DNA from: Sarcocystis neurona | Taxonomy: Eukaryota > Apicomplexa > Conoidasida > Eucoccidiorida > Sarcocystidae | NCBI GenBank assembly: GCA_000727475.1 | Contig: KL647302.1 | Coordinates: 2,179,234-2,243,233 of the forward strand | Direction: 5' to 3' | DNA length: 64,000 nucleotides | Part shown: positions 1 through 13,859 of the stretch, piece by piece | Layout: every line of letters begins with the position of its first letter | How positions within the stretch are numbered: position 1 is the stretch's first letter | Program-made: the position numbers and the translations under genes | Notes under the pieces: generated by a model | What the model saw: the letters and a program-made list of their open reading frames with translations, nothing else | The model's database searches: none | What the model was told of the DNA's origin: nothing

Positions 1-517
1 GGGTTAAGGAGGCAGTTCAAGAAGTACGCCGTTTCACAAGTGTGTTTGTGTATAGTTGTGTATGTGTGTCTACGCAGAAGGCTGAACAAAAAGACGGCTG
101 TCGGCAACGTAGACGTTTGTTGCGTGTCTTGGAACCGGTGGCTGCCCTGTTCACACAAATTTTTCTGCGTGCTATCACGCGGGTCGCCGTTTGCAGGCAA
201 CAAATGACCTCCCCCACGTGCTGTCTTCCTGCCTGCGTGTTCTTCTCTCACTTTCTGTCATTATCTGCCTGCGTCTGCGCAGAAGAGGATGTACCTGGTG
301 AGCGCACCCCCGTACGTATTTTCAACGTCCGTACACTGGTACGTGTAATCGCACGCTTGCACTGCTGTGCGTGCGCGTGCTCACGAGCTTGCGTCTTCCC
401 CGGTCGAAACCCTCGCTTCGCTCTGTCCTGCGTTCTTCTGTTGGTGCAGTCTTGCAGAGGGCAGCGATAGCTCTTCGTCACCTCTTCTGAAGACCTCCCA
501 TAACGAATGTACCGAAA
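1..517 (+). other. RAD54 upstream region / 5' leader
   Basis: No conserved coding segment is visible here. Short open frames exist on both strands but none resembles a known protein. The stretch just upstream of 518 is presumably 5' UTR and core promoter of the RAD54 gene. An AG after a pyrimidine run at about 450-457 could be a 5' UTR splice acceptor, so a further upstream leader exon cannot be excluded. No TATA-like box stands out. Confidence 0.4.
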
Positions 518-676
518 ATGGCGGAGCCCAGACACTTCAAGCAGAAACAGCGGCTGCTGGAGGAGGAGGAGGCAAGACGCCCTGCGTCTGTCTTATTCGC
601 GCCCCTATTATGCCGCTACTGCTCGTCGAGAAGGGGCCATCAATTCTTTTCAGACCGTTCAAAAGTCCGCTGAAAG
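518..676 (+). CDS. RAD54: RAD54 exons 1-2 (tentative N-terminus)
   Basis: ATG at 518 lies in a strong coccidian context (GAAAATGGCG) and opens with [20 protein letters not shown]. That frame stops shortly after, whereas the conserved N-terminal PFKSP motif (human KPFKVP) lies in another frame at 654-676. A 68-nt intron 586-653 (GTCTGT...TTCTTTTCAG) joins the two in phase. The 3' donor after AAAG at 676 (GTCACC) is weak. The alternative is that the second frame runs through uninterrupted, giving [10 protein letters not shown], which also resembles human SILSKPFKVP. In that case the start lies elsewhere, for example ATG 609 or an upstream exon. Confidence 0.5.
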
Positions 677-3600
677 GTCACCAGCCAGGCAAGGAAAAGC
701 AGGGCAACCTGCGCGGCTTTCCATAAACTTATGGGACCTAGACATAGACCTAGCACACATTTGTGCCTACTTTTCTCTCTATGTCCGTGCGTCTATATCC
801 ACACCTCCATATGACTGTACAGGCAGATATGTCTACGTGGAAGTACGCACACACGCACGGAGCTGTGTGAAGGTGTATACGCACCACCACGTCCACTACC
901 ACAGGCACGGCTGAGCGCATCGAGAAAAATATTTGGACTGATAACATGTTCACTGGTCCAGACACAGGGAGAAGAAACACGAGATACACAGAGATGACAA
1001 GTAAAAGACCACACAGAACTGCGTCGTACGAGACACATGTCAAAGTAGAGAAATTTCAGTATGGCTCCGCCCTGACACGCGCAAAAAAGTCGACCTTTCT
1101 TTTGTCGCAGTCTTGTCGTTTGTCCCACAAGTGAACTGGCTTTCTTGCTTTCCTGTTGCTCCTGAAAAGTGACTCTCTAAGGGCATGCAGGATTTTCGCT
1201 TCCTCTTGTCAAAGGAAGAACTTCTCGCTGAGCCCTCTCGTGTGTGACACTTCTTTGCATATGTACATGTGTGTACACATGTGTGTGTACACGAACGTGC
1301 GTCCTACGCATACACGTATCGGTATATATACACGTGTGTTCGGTGGTATCTGTAGCAGCGTGCACATGTGTAGGTAATTCTTCCATGAGTAGACGGTTCG
1401 CTGCTCCGTGGAGAGGCTGCCTTCCGATGAAGCAGCTTCGAGGTCGTCCACAAGCGCACAAACTTCGTCCTTTCTATCCTAAATTCTTTTTCTCTTCATG
1501 AGTCTCTATCCACATCGCGCCTGACTCAAGGAATAGAGCGACTTCGCTGGCGCTCCTCGCGCTGCCAAAAACAGATTTTCTTTTGTATGTTAGCATATGT
1601 GTATGTGTACACGTACATAATCAAACGGAAGAGAAACCCCCACATGCGAGCGACGGACTACACGTGCTATCCACATATGTACACATGCACGTATACGTGT
1701 GTATGCATATGTGTGCACACATACCTATATACACGTATGCGTGTATGTGTACATGTATGTATGTACTTGTATATGCGCGCAGATATACATTCACATTTAT
1801 ATACATATATATATACATATATACGTAAATATATATAAGTACAAAGAGACACGTGTATAATGCACGCAAACATATGTACGCGTACGCCCATATATATATA
1901 TATGTATATAAATATATGCCTACAAACATATAGATATGTATGTGTGTATATACGTATATGCGTACCTTAATAAATATATGCGCACACATATATGTGTGCC
2001 GCGTAGACTTTCATCGGTGTGCTGCCCCTTTAAACTCACCTGCTTGCAATGCCGTCCTTCCCCTTCCTTGCGTATTTATGGAACTACTGATTTTTTGTGT
2101 GTAGGAGCAGTCTGCTTATCAAGTTTCATAGAGGCAGAAAGGTACATACACGCCGGAAAAACTTCAACGTGAACTTATTTAGCTGATCTGGGGTGTTCTC
2201 CTAAGCCGCTTTTCTGTAGACGTGAACCCATACGTACGTGTAGAGAACGGGAGCGAAGACCCACACACATTCGTATACGTGTGTGTACATATGTAATGAT
2301 ATATACACGTATAGACCTAATCAGATTCATAGCAACCAGTAGGGAAGAACACACACATCTGTGAAAGGGAAACCCATCTACGCAAGTACGTAGATAAATG
2401 CACACGTTTGAGTATAGATGCGTTGCTCTAGCGGAGAACAACAGATATTTCTGTATATGTGTACGTCTGCACACGTCACTTCATATCTGTACATATATAT
2501 ATATATGTATATCTATCGATCTCTCTCTCTCTCTCCACATATATATATGTATAAGTGTGACAAAGAATGATACCCACTTTTGTGTAGAAATGTGCACACG
2601 TCAGTGCATATGTGTGTGTATATGCATGAGAAGGGCCCGTGCGTCCATCCGCGTGTTGTGCGTCCAGCGTCTTCCTGTGTTCAGGCGTCAGCGAAGAGTC
2701 TTTGCGGAAGACGCTGGGAGTTCGTTTGAAGCGTTCCTCTGCTTTTGCAATAGCGGCAAAGCAGTTCAAAAGTCCTCCGCCTGCTTCTTTAACGCCGCCT
2801 CCTCCGTCAAATCCTCTGATCCTTTATGCCCCTCCTCCTGATAAGCCTCACGAACACAAAGTGGAAGTTGACCCGGCTTTAACAAGGTATGCCTTTCCAC
2901 CTCTCCTTTTGTTGGTCAACGACCCCGGTCTCTATTTCTCCCTCTCACTGTCTCTCGGCCTCTCGCTCACTATACATGTATGCGTCTGTCCACATTTCCC
3001 TCTGACTTCTCCTTCTTTCCTAGAAAACCTCGACTCATGACTCGGTGTTCTCCTCTCCCCGTGCGTGCGCGCCTCTCTGTCTATCTGTGATATCTGTCTA
3101 TGCACACGTACACATATGTATATATGTATATGTGTCTATATCTGTATACTTCTTATATGTGCGTGCACGTAAAAGTGTGTCCGCTGGGGAAATAGTCTTC
3201 TTCCTTTTCTCTGGTGTAACAGCGTGTACATACGGGGCTGCGCTCTGCAACGACCGAAACAGCAAGAGAGAGAAGCAGCAAGGCACCAGGACCCTCGAAC
3301 ATATATGTATACCTCTCGACAAACGGAGACACCGAGTTACCGCTGTCGTCGCCCATACGGCGAGCAAGTCGCGCACATGTGCAGCTCTCTCGACAGATAG
3401 CTAGAGAGAATTGCTGCTGTCTTATGCACACATACAGAAAGAGCGACACCTCTTTGTATCTGAACGAAGCGTCGATAAGGACGGTGACTTCTCTTCACTT
3501 TCTGTGGCGTGTTTCTTAGGTGGCTGCGCGAACACCAGCGACAGGGCGTGAAGTTTCTTTTTGACTGCCTGATGGGCCTGAAGGACTTTCAAGGAGAGGG

Positions 3601-6600
3601 CTGCATCCTTGCTGACGATATGGGATTGGGAAAAACTTTGCAAAGTATCACCGTCATGTGGACGCTGCTGGAACAAGGCATTGATGGGAAACCCGGTACG
3701 CCTCGGGTCTTCGTCGTTGCTGACAGTTCTCACGGATATTCCTCAACTGCCAGAAGTATTTATTTACGTATATATCTATACGTACACATGAGACGGTGGG
3801 CGGATGTGTCTCTACGTGACCGTCGACTTCTCTGTATATTATATGCATCTGTGTGTGCAAGTGTGAACGTCTGTGCTTCTATGTGTATTCTGCGTGTGTG
3901 GGGATATATATTCATATACGTGTGTATAGACGTGTGTAGAAGTCTCTGCTTTTCTGCTGCTCTGGTGAATCAGAGTCTACGAAGGTCACACACACGCCTG
4001 CACACATATACACAGATGCGACAGATATATATATATATATATATATGTATCTCTGATGATACGGTCGTGTGCGTATATCTATATACATGATGTAGCATTT
4101 CTGTATGTGTGTGTATAGATATATACGTGTATATATAGGTGATGTGACATTTGTGTGTACATACATATATATATATATGTATCCCTATATACGGTGGGCA
4201 TTTCTGCGTCTCTCTCTCTCTCTCTGTATATATATATATATATGTATGCGTATATGAATAGTCGTCTTGTTGTCTCGTGCGCGGCTGCGACAATTGATAT
4301 GTATATCTCCGTGGTGCTGGCCGAAGTCAGAGTAGAAAGCAGATGTGTTTAAGAGACGTAGGTCGCGAAGAAGCGGAAGAGCAGGCAGGACGCACCGAGA
4401 CGCCGTCTTCACCAGAACGAAGAAAAAAAGACCCGAGAGCTAAACCCTTTTCTGCATATGTTGTTCACGCACACTGTCGCTTCTTCTGCAGTACTAGACG
4501 CTATACTAGCAAGTGTACGCATTTCCACGTCGATGTATACATGCATTTCTCTCAAATTTTGAGCGGTCTTTTCTTCCCCCCTACCAGCTTCTACAGTTCT
4601 TCACACATACACAGAACACACACACACACACACGTGGCACTTGAAAAGGAGACGCAGGTATGCACAGAAAATCAAATCTGTATACCTACTTACATTGCTC
4701 CTTCTATAAATATACCACCTGTATACGTGTATGGATATGTACATGTGTATACGTGCGCAGATGTTTGTACGAATATATACGTATATATATCTGCAGAGGC
4801 AGGAGCCACCAGAAGAACGCTCTCCCCGTCTCGTGCGCCCTTCTACGCCTTACCCGAGATAACTGACGCGCGACGCATGTGGAGAACTGCCGATGAGTCA
4901 TCAATATATCACGTCTACGTAAATATATATATATATATGTAATTGTGTACGGTAAATATACGTACGTATATGTGTGTGTACACGTATACGTACGTATGTA
5001 ACATATGTACGTATACATATGTAGGAAACATACACACTCGTGTGGATCTACGTGTATGATCACGTATATGGTTTCACACACATAGGTGGATACATGTACA
5101 CACATATAGATTTGTGTATCCTTCTTGCGTGTGCATCTACATATGTGTGTATGAAGACGTCTACGTATATTTGCTTATGTGTAGATCCAGAGCATCATCT
5201 CTTGTGTAGGAGATCGCCTTGCGAAGAAGACATGGACGTCCACATATATTTAGTAATGACAATATTAGATGTGTATGTATACCCGAGTGGGGAATGCGCA
5301 CCTTCGCTATTTTTCTTCAAGTGGACACGGCGCTTATTAGAGAGCAGCCTGGATGAAGGATATATGAGGACTACCTTTCATCCCAGACAAAGCCTTTCTA
5401 TTTGCATACCTCTATCTCTCTATATATCTAAGAAGAGGAACAGAAAAACCTTTCACAACCATTCTCTATATGTGTGTGTATGTAAGCGTGTGTGCACGGC
5501 TTAGCCTCGTGTTGATGAATTCTTCCCTACGGAGGAGCAGCCTGCGTTCCCCGGCGACTGCCTCTGGAGCGTCTGCTGCTGCTGTTGCGGAAGCTGGTGC
5601 TGTTGCCTGCCTCTTCGGCTTGAGCAGCTCTAAATGCTCTGCTGCCGCTGCTGCTGCAACGCCTGACGTCCTCACGTGCCGCACTGCTCTGCGCTTGCAC
5701 CAAAATTCCCATGCCCCGCGAGGACCGCCGTCAACCGCGTCTGCACCGCTGCAGCAATAAAAGACGTGTCGATTGCTTTATACGTATACGCACACATTTA
5801 CACGTATAGGTATACATTTTCTTTTCATTGCTGACTACAATAGCGTAGGCTCCTCCGACTAGTCGTCTAAATGTGGAGTTCCATATACACATATATATAT
5901 ATATATATACGTGCACGTGTACACGTCGTTGATTCCTTGCTTTTTACCGTACATATACATACATACTTAAGTAGACTGATGTCGAAGAACATGTATATAT
6001 ATACATATATATATATATACGTAGGCATAAGTACGTCTAGGCATATATATATATATATATGTATATGTATATATATATGTATGTATGTATGTGTCCATAG
6101 GTAGAATTGTATCTGAATATAGACACATATTTATATACGTATTTAAAGGTACGAATGTATCTGACGTATGTGAATCAATGCGCGTGAAAGCCACCTGTGT
6201 CTTGAGGAGCTTACTGCTGCTACTGCTGCTCCACCGCGTCTGCATCTGGCTGAACATAGATGCGCGCCGATATAACCGATGTATGACTCGTAGTTCTCAC
6301 GAACACACGTGCTCTATATAACAACATACATATATATACACATGTACGTGCATGTGTGTTGCTTCGAATGCATTTTCTGTATCTGTGTATTAGCGTATAT
6401 CGGTCTGCTTGTGTATTCTGCCTGTTTTTCAATCTCTGTCACCCTCTTCTCTACATGTATGGGTACACTTACCTGTACATATGCACATACATATATATAC
6501 ATATATGAATATGTATGAACCTTTACATAACTGTGGATTTGCCGACCCCGGCTGCGCGTGTGCCGTCCAGTGGGCTGGCGTTCGTACATGGAGCTGGCTG

Positions 6601-9600
6601 ACATTTTCGGGGAGGCGCTGTTCCCGTGTCTCTCTCTCTGCTGCTGCCTTGTTTTGCTAGTGCTGCTGCTGCTGCCGCCCCGTATAAACACACGTCTGCC
6701 TGATGCTGTTGCTGCTGCTTTTGCAGCCGTGAGGCGCGCGGTGGTCGTATGCCCTGCGTCTTTGGTTAACAACTGGGCGTCAGAAATAAACAAGTGGCTA
6801 GAGGGTCGCTGTGGCTGTACTGCTGTCGCCGACAGCTGCAAAGAGAAAGTTGTCTCAAAATTTGAAGGGTTCCGATATGATCGACAGGTGAAAAAAAAAG
6901 TTCTCTTTGGCTTTCTCTTTCTTGCTCTGTCTCTCTGGCTGTCTCCCTGTATGTGTGTGTGTTTAGGGGTATGTTTGTGTGTGTATGGGGACGTGTAAGC
7001 GTCCGGGCATTTCTGTTTATTTTAATTAGTCTGCGTTGGTTGCGTCCTTTCGTCCGCGTCGTCGTTTCGTTCATGCCAACTTCCGTCCGTCAGAGAAAAC
7101 AGAAGTCCTTCTTGCCGATGTGAATAGCTTCCCTCTTGTGTCTACACGTTAATACATGTAGGGAGGGAGCGAAACAACAAGAGAGATGAAGAAGAAGAGA
7201 GATAAGGAGACAGTTTGCAGAAAAGTGCCTGAACGCAGGACGTGGAAGAATCCACATACAAACAGAAAAAACCAGGGCCGTCCCCTCCTGCGTATATGTA
7301 CGCATGTGTGTCCGTGACTCTATGTGCGTCCACGTCTGAATGTGTACATATACATATATGTATCGGTGTATATATTTATACGTGTTCAAAAGCAGGTAGA
7401 TAGTTGTGTACTAGGAACACGTATATAGGCATGTTTTTGTGCGCATAAGCGCGCGTCTCCTTCTTTTTCTCATGCGGCAGGCGCACCTGCGGACAGGCGC
7501 GCCTCTCGCAATGTTGTAGGGCGAAGAGAGCAAGAAAGAAGAGACGCACCCCTTCTTCTCCGCTAAACAACCCACGTGGACTCTCGCACACTAATAGAGA
7601 CAGCGACAGAAGAAAATCGAAGAATGTGTCCCCTCCCCTCTCGCTTTCTCTTCGTCGTGCCTCTACGTAGACGTGTATTAACAGCAGTGGTGGAAGACGC
7701 ACGCACGGCGGTGATGGAGGACGGCCTGCAACATGTGTAGATACGTCGGCGACTCTCATGTGTATACACATATACGTTTAATTAATATGCTTGCACCCAT
7801 GGGTGTGCGCTAGTGTATCCAGGAAGGCGAATCGAGTGAGCCCGCACGCCTGTGTGTGACGATAGGAGGAAAAGCGGGGGGGAGGTGGCGAGAGCCGCGC
7901 AGACGTCGACCACAAGAAGTCCTCTTGACGTGCCTGGGGAGGGGATGCCTTTTGATAGCCAAGAAAGAAGTACTCTTCTTCAATGTTGCTGTTGCCGCCG
8001 CGTCTTTCTCTCCCCACATGTGCGTAGTTGTGGCAACTCTTCTTTTCTGGGGTGTACGTACACCTCACTGCATCACTCTGTGCGTGTCTCTTCACACGGC
8101 TTCCGAGTAGTGTCGCGTGCGTCTCTCTGGCAAGGCCCCGGACGCTCTTCATCACGGCTGGACGTCCACATATATATACGGAGATCCACCAGTACATTTA
8201 TGACCGACGTGGTGCCTGCTACACACGTCTACATAGGGCTGCGTTTATCCGTGCGTGTCCCGTAGTTTGTGCGGATGTATTACTGCGTATTTTACACAGG
8301 GCAATGTTGTGTGTGTGTGTGTGTGTATGCGGGGTGGGGGGGCTATCTGCCTGCTGCATGCGTGATATCCCTGTGCGCCGCAGTCTCGCATACTAATATC
8401 CAGCTACGAGACCTTTCGCATGCATGCGAGCCGGCTGGAAGGCGTCCCGATCGACTTGGTTGTCTGCGATGAGGCCCACCGGCTAAAAAATGACAGAACG
8501 AAGACGGCCCTTGCTATCAGCGAGTTACCTGCAAAAAAGCGGCTGCTTCTCAGCGGAACGCCTATACAGAATGACCTGGACGAATTCTTTGCGCTTGTCT
8601 CTCTCTGTAACCCCAGCGTCGTAGGTAATAGGCTTCCGCGTTTTCTCCTGCATATGTGGGCTCTGCCCCCCCTGCAAAAACACACATCCGTGTACTCACG
8701 TATATACGTATAGAGAGAGATCTATGTATGCAGATGTGGGCAACGTAGTGGTGGCCATCCACCCGGTGGAGGGACACATGTGCGGAATTGTATACAACGT
8801 AGTGGGCACCCGGTCGAGGGGCGACGCACACGCAGAAAGCCACGCGGGACTGCTGACGCAAGTTTAGAACGCCCGAAGGACTACGCGGACATCTCTGCCG
8901 ACGGGGGGGGGTGCTACCCTATGTATGCACGTGGACACAGAAAATTGAAGACGCGGCCTTACACCTTCTACAGAGCTCCTGCTCTGCCGTATGTACTCAT
9001 GCCTGTTATTTGTATGTAAACATGTACATACATGTAAATATGAACCTGCTGCTCTGCAGTACCTGTCTACACGTGTGTCTACGTATGTGTGTGTGTGTGT
9101 GCATGCGTATTTGAATGTTGGCAAGTGTATCAAACAGCGGAGGAGTAAGAAAGAACTGCCCCGGACAGATAAGAGAGACGGGAGAAGACTACGATTGTCT
9201 TTTCTACCAAAAGCAGCTACACTGGAGCTTCCGGTTTTTTTTTTCTCTCTCTCGTTGTCTCCCACTCTCTCTGCATATCGAAAGCAGGAGAGTAGTAGGA
9301 TGCGCGTCAGGGATACACGTCGACTTGCATAGGTTACCTCACATATCGTTGCGCAGGTTTACCAGCATGGGCGTGTATATATATATATGTCCGTGTGTCT
9401 ATGAAGCATGCGCATTTATGCATATATGTGTGTGTGTCTCTGAAGCATGCGCATTTATATATATATATATATGGGTGTGTGTCTATAAAGAATGCGCATT
9501 TATACACATATATATATATATATATGTATATGTGTCTGTGAAGCATGCGCACTTTTGTATGCGCATGCTATATGTATAAATGTGCAAACTAGCGTGTACG

Positions 9601-11236
9601 ACCCTGTTAATAATCAGTCCAGTCCCGTGGTCGGAGAGTTAAATTTCTGTACCCTATCACGTATGTATGTATATATATGTTTGCGTGTATTGGGGAAATT
9701 CTCTTGGTTGCTATCTCTGTGTGGGAGGACCTGTCGACCGAACAGAGGAACAGAAACTACGCAGTGCCAAAGTGGCGCAGACGCCCACGCAACATATGCG
9801 GGTCAAAAGTATCTCCCACACACATTCGTCCACACAGCAGGATACGAGCATAGACACACATACGGCTCCGCGCATGCGTCTCTCCGAAGGCCCCCCCGGC
9901 GCGGACATTTGACCGGTGTACAGACATCCAAAGGTGCCCCTGAGCGCGGACCTACCTCACACGTATATGTGTGTCTGTGTGTACGTGGGGTGTACGTATG
10001 CGTATATGACTCTGCAGGCAAAGATACATATACGTACATATGTGTATGACGTACGTAGAGATGCAAGAGGAGGGGAAACCAAGAAGTTGTGGGGCAATAT
10101 ATAGAGAGTGAAGAGTTGACAACTTCCCTTTTGGCGGAGACGCGCTTGGGACGCGCGGTACTTGCAGAATGAGAAACGTGCCCGCATACGTTCATCAGGG
10201 CGCGTCAGGCGCAGACCGACCCCGAATATTAACAGACAGGAATGCGGCCCGTGCGCGCCTGTGCACACATCACATCTGCAGTTCATGTTTCTCCTACATA
10301 TAATACGTGTGTGTAGAAGTTTTGTATCTGTCTGTATTATCTGTATGCGTGTACTTGCGTATACACGTAGTCCTCCTGCATGCCTACATGGGTAGGTATA
10401 GATGTGGGTATATAGCGGCGTGGGTACAAATGTATACTTGTGCTTGTATGCGCACACAGACTTTTCCCCCTACGTCTAAATGTAGACATACACACGTACA
10501 TCTGCATATATGTATTTTTCTCAGGATCGCGGTTCTGCACAGAAGACGTGCACGTGAGTGTGTACGTGCTGTTGTATACGTATACGTACTTTTCCGTGAA
10601 TCAGTATGAATGCCTACTTACGGAGCCGTGGTGTTTCTGTCTGCTCCGAAGACGTGCACATAAATGTACACCTTTTGTATACGTATACATACCTTTTCAT
10701 ACATCAGTGTAAATCCGCATTTATATATATACACTTGTCGGAGCCGTGGTGTTTGTTTCTGCTCAGAAGACGTGCATATAAATGTAAACATTTTTTGTCG
10801 CTTGTGTCTCTCTGTTTTTCATGCATCTCTACGAAGCCACGCATACGTACACATACATATATATATGCAAATTTATGTCTGTTTGAGTACACACATATCT
10901 GTAGGGGCGTTGCTGTTTTTCCTGCCCAGGGGATGTGCACAACTTCCGTAGAAGATACGCGGGTCCGATCGTCGCAGGACGGGAACCAGACGCGTCAGAG
11001 GAGCAACAGCAGCTGGCCGCTGAGCGTCTGACGGAACTTTCTTCTCTCACGAATCTCTTTATTTTGCGGAGAACAAACTCACTTCTTGCTGCCGTACTTC
11101 CTCCCAAAATTGTCCTCGTAAGTCCCGAGTCGTCAGAAACACGCCGACATCCAAGCAGACGCTCATCTCCGACTGCAACTGCACCCTACTACATATATAT
11201 GTATATGTATTTGCGCGTGTGTGTGTGTGTGTGTCC

Positions 11237-11271
<35 letters not shown>

Positions 11272-13828
11272 CTTGCGTATGTTTACACGCGTATATGCAT
11301 ATATGTATATGTATGTGTGCATGTGGAATCAACATTTAGGCAGGCCGATGGACGCCGGGGGATGTTCGTTTGTTGGTGTGATGGGTTCATATCTCAGTTC
11401 GAGGCTTGTTGTCTGTATCTGTAGGACAACGAGGAGTGATAGCGCGTCGGTGTGTCTCGTAGAAAAAGGGCAGCCTTTTTTTCGTTGCAACATCAGGAGG
11501 CAGAAGTGCCTCGCGCAGATTCTGCCAAGGTGACATATCCGCTTTTTAGGGTGTATGTACACCCCAGTGCAGCAGTGACGCGCGTGCTGCGTATGTGTAC
11601 GGGACTGTACACAGTGTGGAGTGTCTCGCGCGTGCGTTGCCTGTTGCTCCAGCTGCTGCAACTATGTAACGGCTTCAGTTTTTCCTCGAATTCTGCCCGG
11701 CGGGAGAGGGCCAGAGAGAGGGAGGAAGCGCAAACAAGTGGGACGCACAGGTGACCCGCAGTAGGCAAAAGAGATAGAGCGAGGCACGGAGGGAAAAGGC
11801 GGGACACCGATCAGCAGGCAGAGAAAAAGATAGACAAAGGCAGAGACAGAGAGAGAGACCGAACTACACAGACGCAGAGACATACGGTGAACTGAGAGAC
11901 GTAGACAGACAGAGAGAAAGTGACCGACAGACAGAGCGAAGCAGGTGGACAGAGGAAGCTAGGAGGCCAAAGCGACGACTGAAACAGATGGACAGAAAGA
12001 GCTGCTGACAGAGAGCGGAAGAGACGGAGAAAGGGGCAAATAGAGAGAGCTGGACAGACAGAGGGAGACCGAAACAGATGGACAGAAAGAGGTACACAGC
12101 AAGAGAGAGGGCGAGTAACAGATAGACTGATGCTGCTACACAGAGGGAGAGGGGCAAACATGTGGACAGGTAGATGTAGGCAGACAGAGAAAGAGGAACA
12201 GATGGACAGAGAGCGGTAGACAGACAGACAGAGAAAGAGGGGGACACAGGCACACACCTGCTTGCAGAGAGCGCTTGTGCGGCATTTGATCTCCGTCTGC
12301 GTTTTGCGCACGGCTGCGCCCCACGTGTTGCTGCTGCTGGGCCTTCCCCGCGGCAGCAGTGTGGACGTCTCTCTCTCGTCTTACGCGCGCGCAATAGACT
12401 CGGCTCAGCTGCTTCGCGTGGGCTCAGGCGTGGAGAGAATTGAGAAGAAACTGGGGAGCGCATGGCTGCACTTGAGTGTCTGGGAAAAAAGGCCTGCACT
12501 TGGCAGTGGAAGTCGTCAGGCGTGTGTGTATGTGTGGCAGTGGTACTATTCAGGGGCACACACACACACACACGTTGGTAGAGAGGTGCATAGAAGAGAG
12601 AGATTCACGAAGGCGCGCGCGGAAGGGGCGGAGGACTCTGTGCCAGTCTCTATTTTCCTCTTCTTCTCGCATGGTAGGTGAACTCTGTGTCACTCTCTGT
12701 CTTCGCCTTCTTCTATGGTAGGTGAAGTCTGTGCCAGTCTCTGTTTTCCTCTTCGTCTTTTTCTTACACGCGACGGGGGGAAGACTCGATGCTTCTCTCT
12801 GTCTTTTTCGTCGGAGGAATCTGCTGCTCAGAAGCTTCCTTCGTTCACGTCGACTGCCTGAGACAACGACAGCAACTTCTGTTCCTCGCTTGCCTTCTCC
12901 TTGAATAGATATGTATCTTTTTGTGGGGGTGAAGCAGGACCCGGTATCACCAAGTGCATATAATAGCTGGCGATGCGTCTTCATGATAGAAATTCTTCGT
13001 GTACGTCTGCAGATCACTTGCATGCGCTCCGGAAGATATTCCTGCCCCAGATATACCGGGACAGGTCTGCATCTGTCTAGCGGTGTAGTTACACCGCGTA
13101 GACCTGCACCTATCCGCCTACATACATATATATATGTATGTATTTATCCCTGTTTGTTCGAGTAGAGATATATGAAGTGTTCTCGGGGTTTTCTTTCTGT
13201 GAAATGTGTTTGGGACTGCAGAACGTCTTCTGTCGACTAACGCCGGTGCAAAAAGAATTCTACCATATTTTCCTCGCTTCGAAAAGGTACGGTCATCTTC
13301 GGAGCAGCGCCTTGGCGGTAGCTGCAAGCGCACGGCTGCCCTTCGCTACTAAAGTGAAGAACAGATGCAGCAGCACACGTGGGGGCCGGTGTCGTTTCTC
13401 GCAAGTTTTTCCCTTCTGGTATTTCTTGCCACATACCTCTTTTTCCGCTTCAGTGTGAACAGACTTCTGTTCCCTTATGTTTAAACAACATGGGACATGC
13501 CTTTCTTTTCTCTCTTCCCTGGATCTGCGCACTGCCATATGTTGGACAGATGTGTGTGTGTGTTTGTGTGTCTTTGCGCCACTTCTTTACATATATATAT
13601 ATATATATATGTATATGTTTGTGTAGACCTGAATAGAACACTTTGGGAAAAGAAGTTACAAATGTACAAGACGTATATATAGAGCTCGGGTAAAGTTTAC
13701 ACCCGTACGTATACATATATATATATATCTATGTGTATGCATGTGTACTGCGGTCGTCGCCTCTGTGTGTGCATCTATATATGTACATATATGTATATAT
13801 GTCTGGGTGTGTACGGTGGTCGCCTCTG

Positions 13829-13859
<31 letters not shown>

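Noticed and set aside
11811..12571. Serine/leucine-rich minus-strand frames of 160-235 codons
   Set aside because: Produced by the GACAGA purine tract read from the other strand, inside a RAD54 intron.
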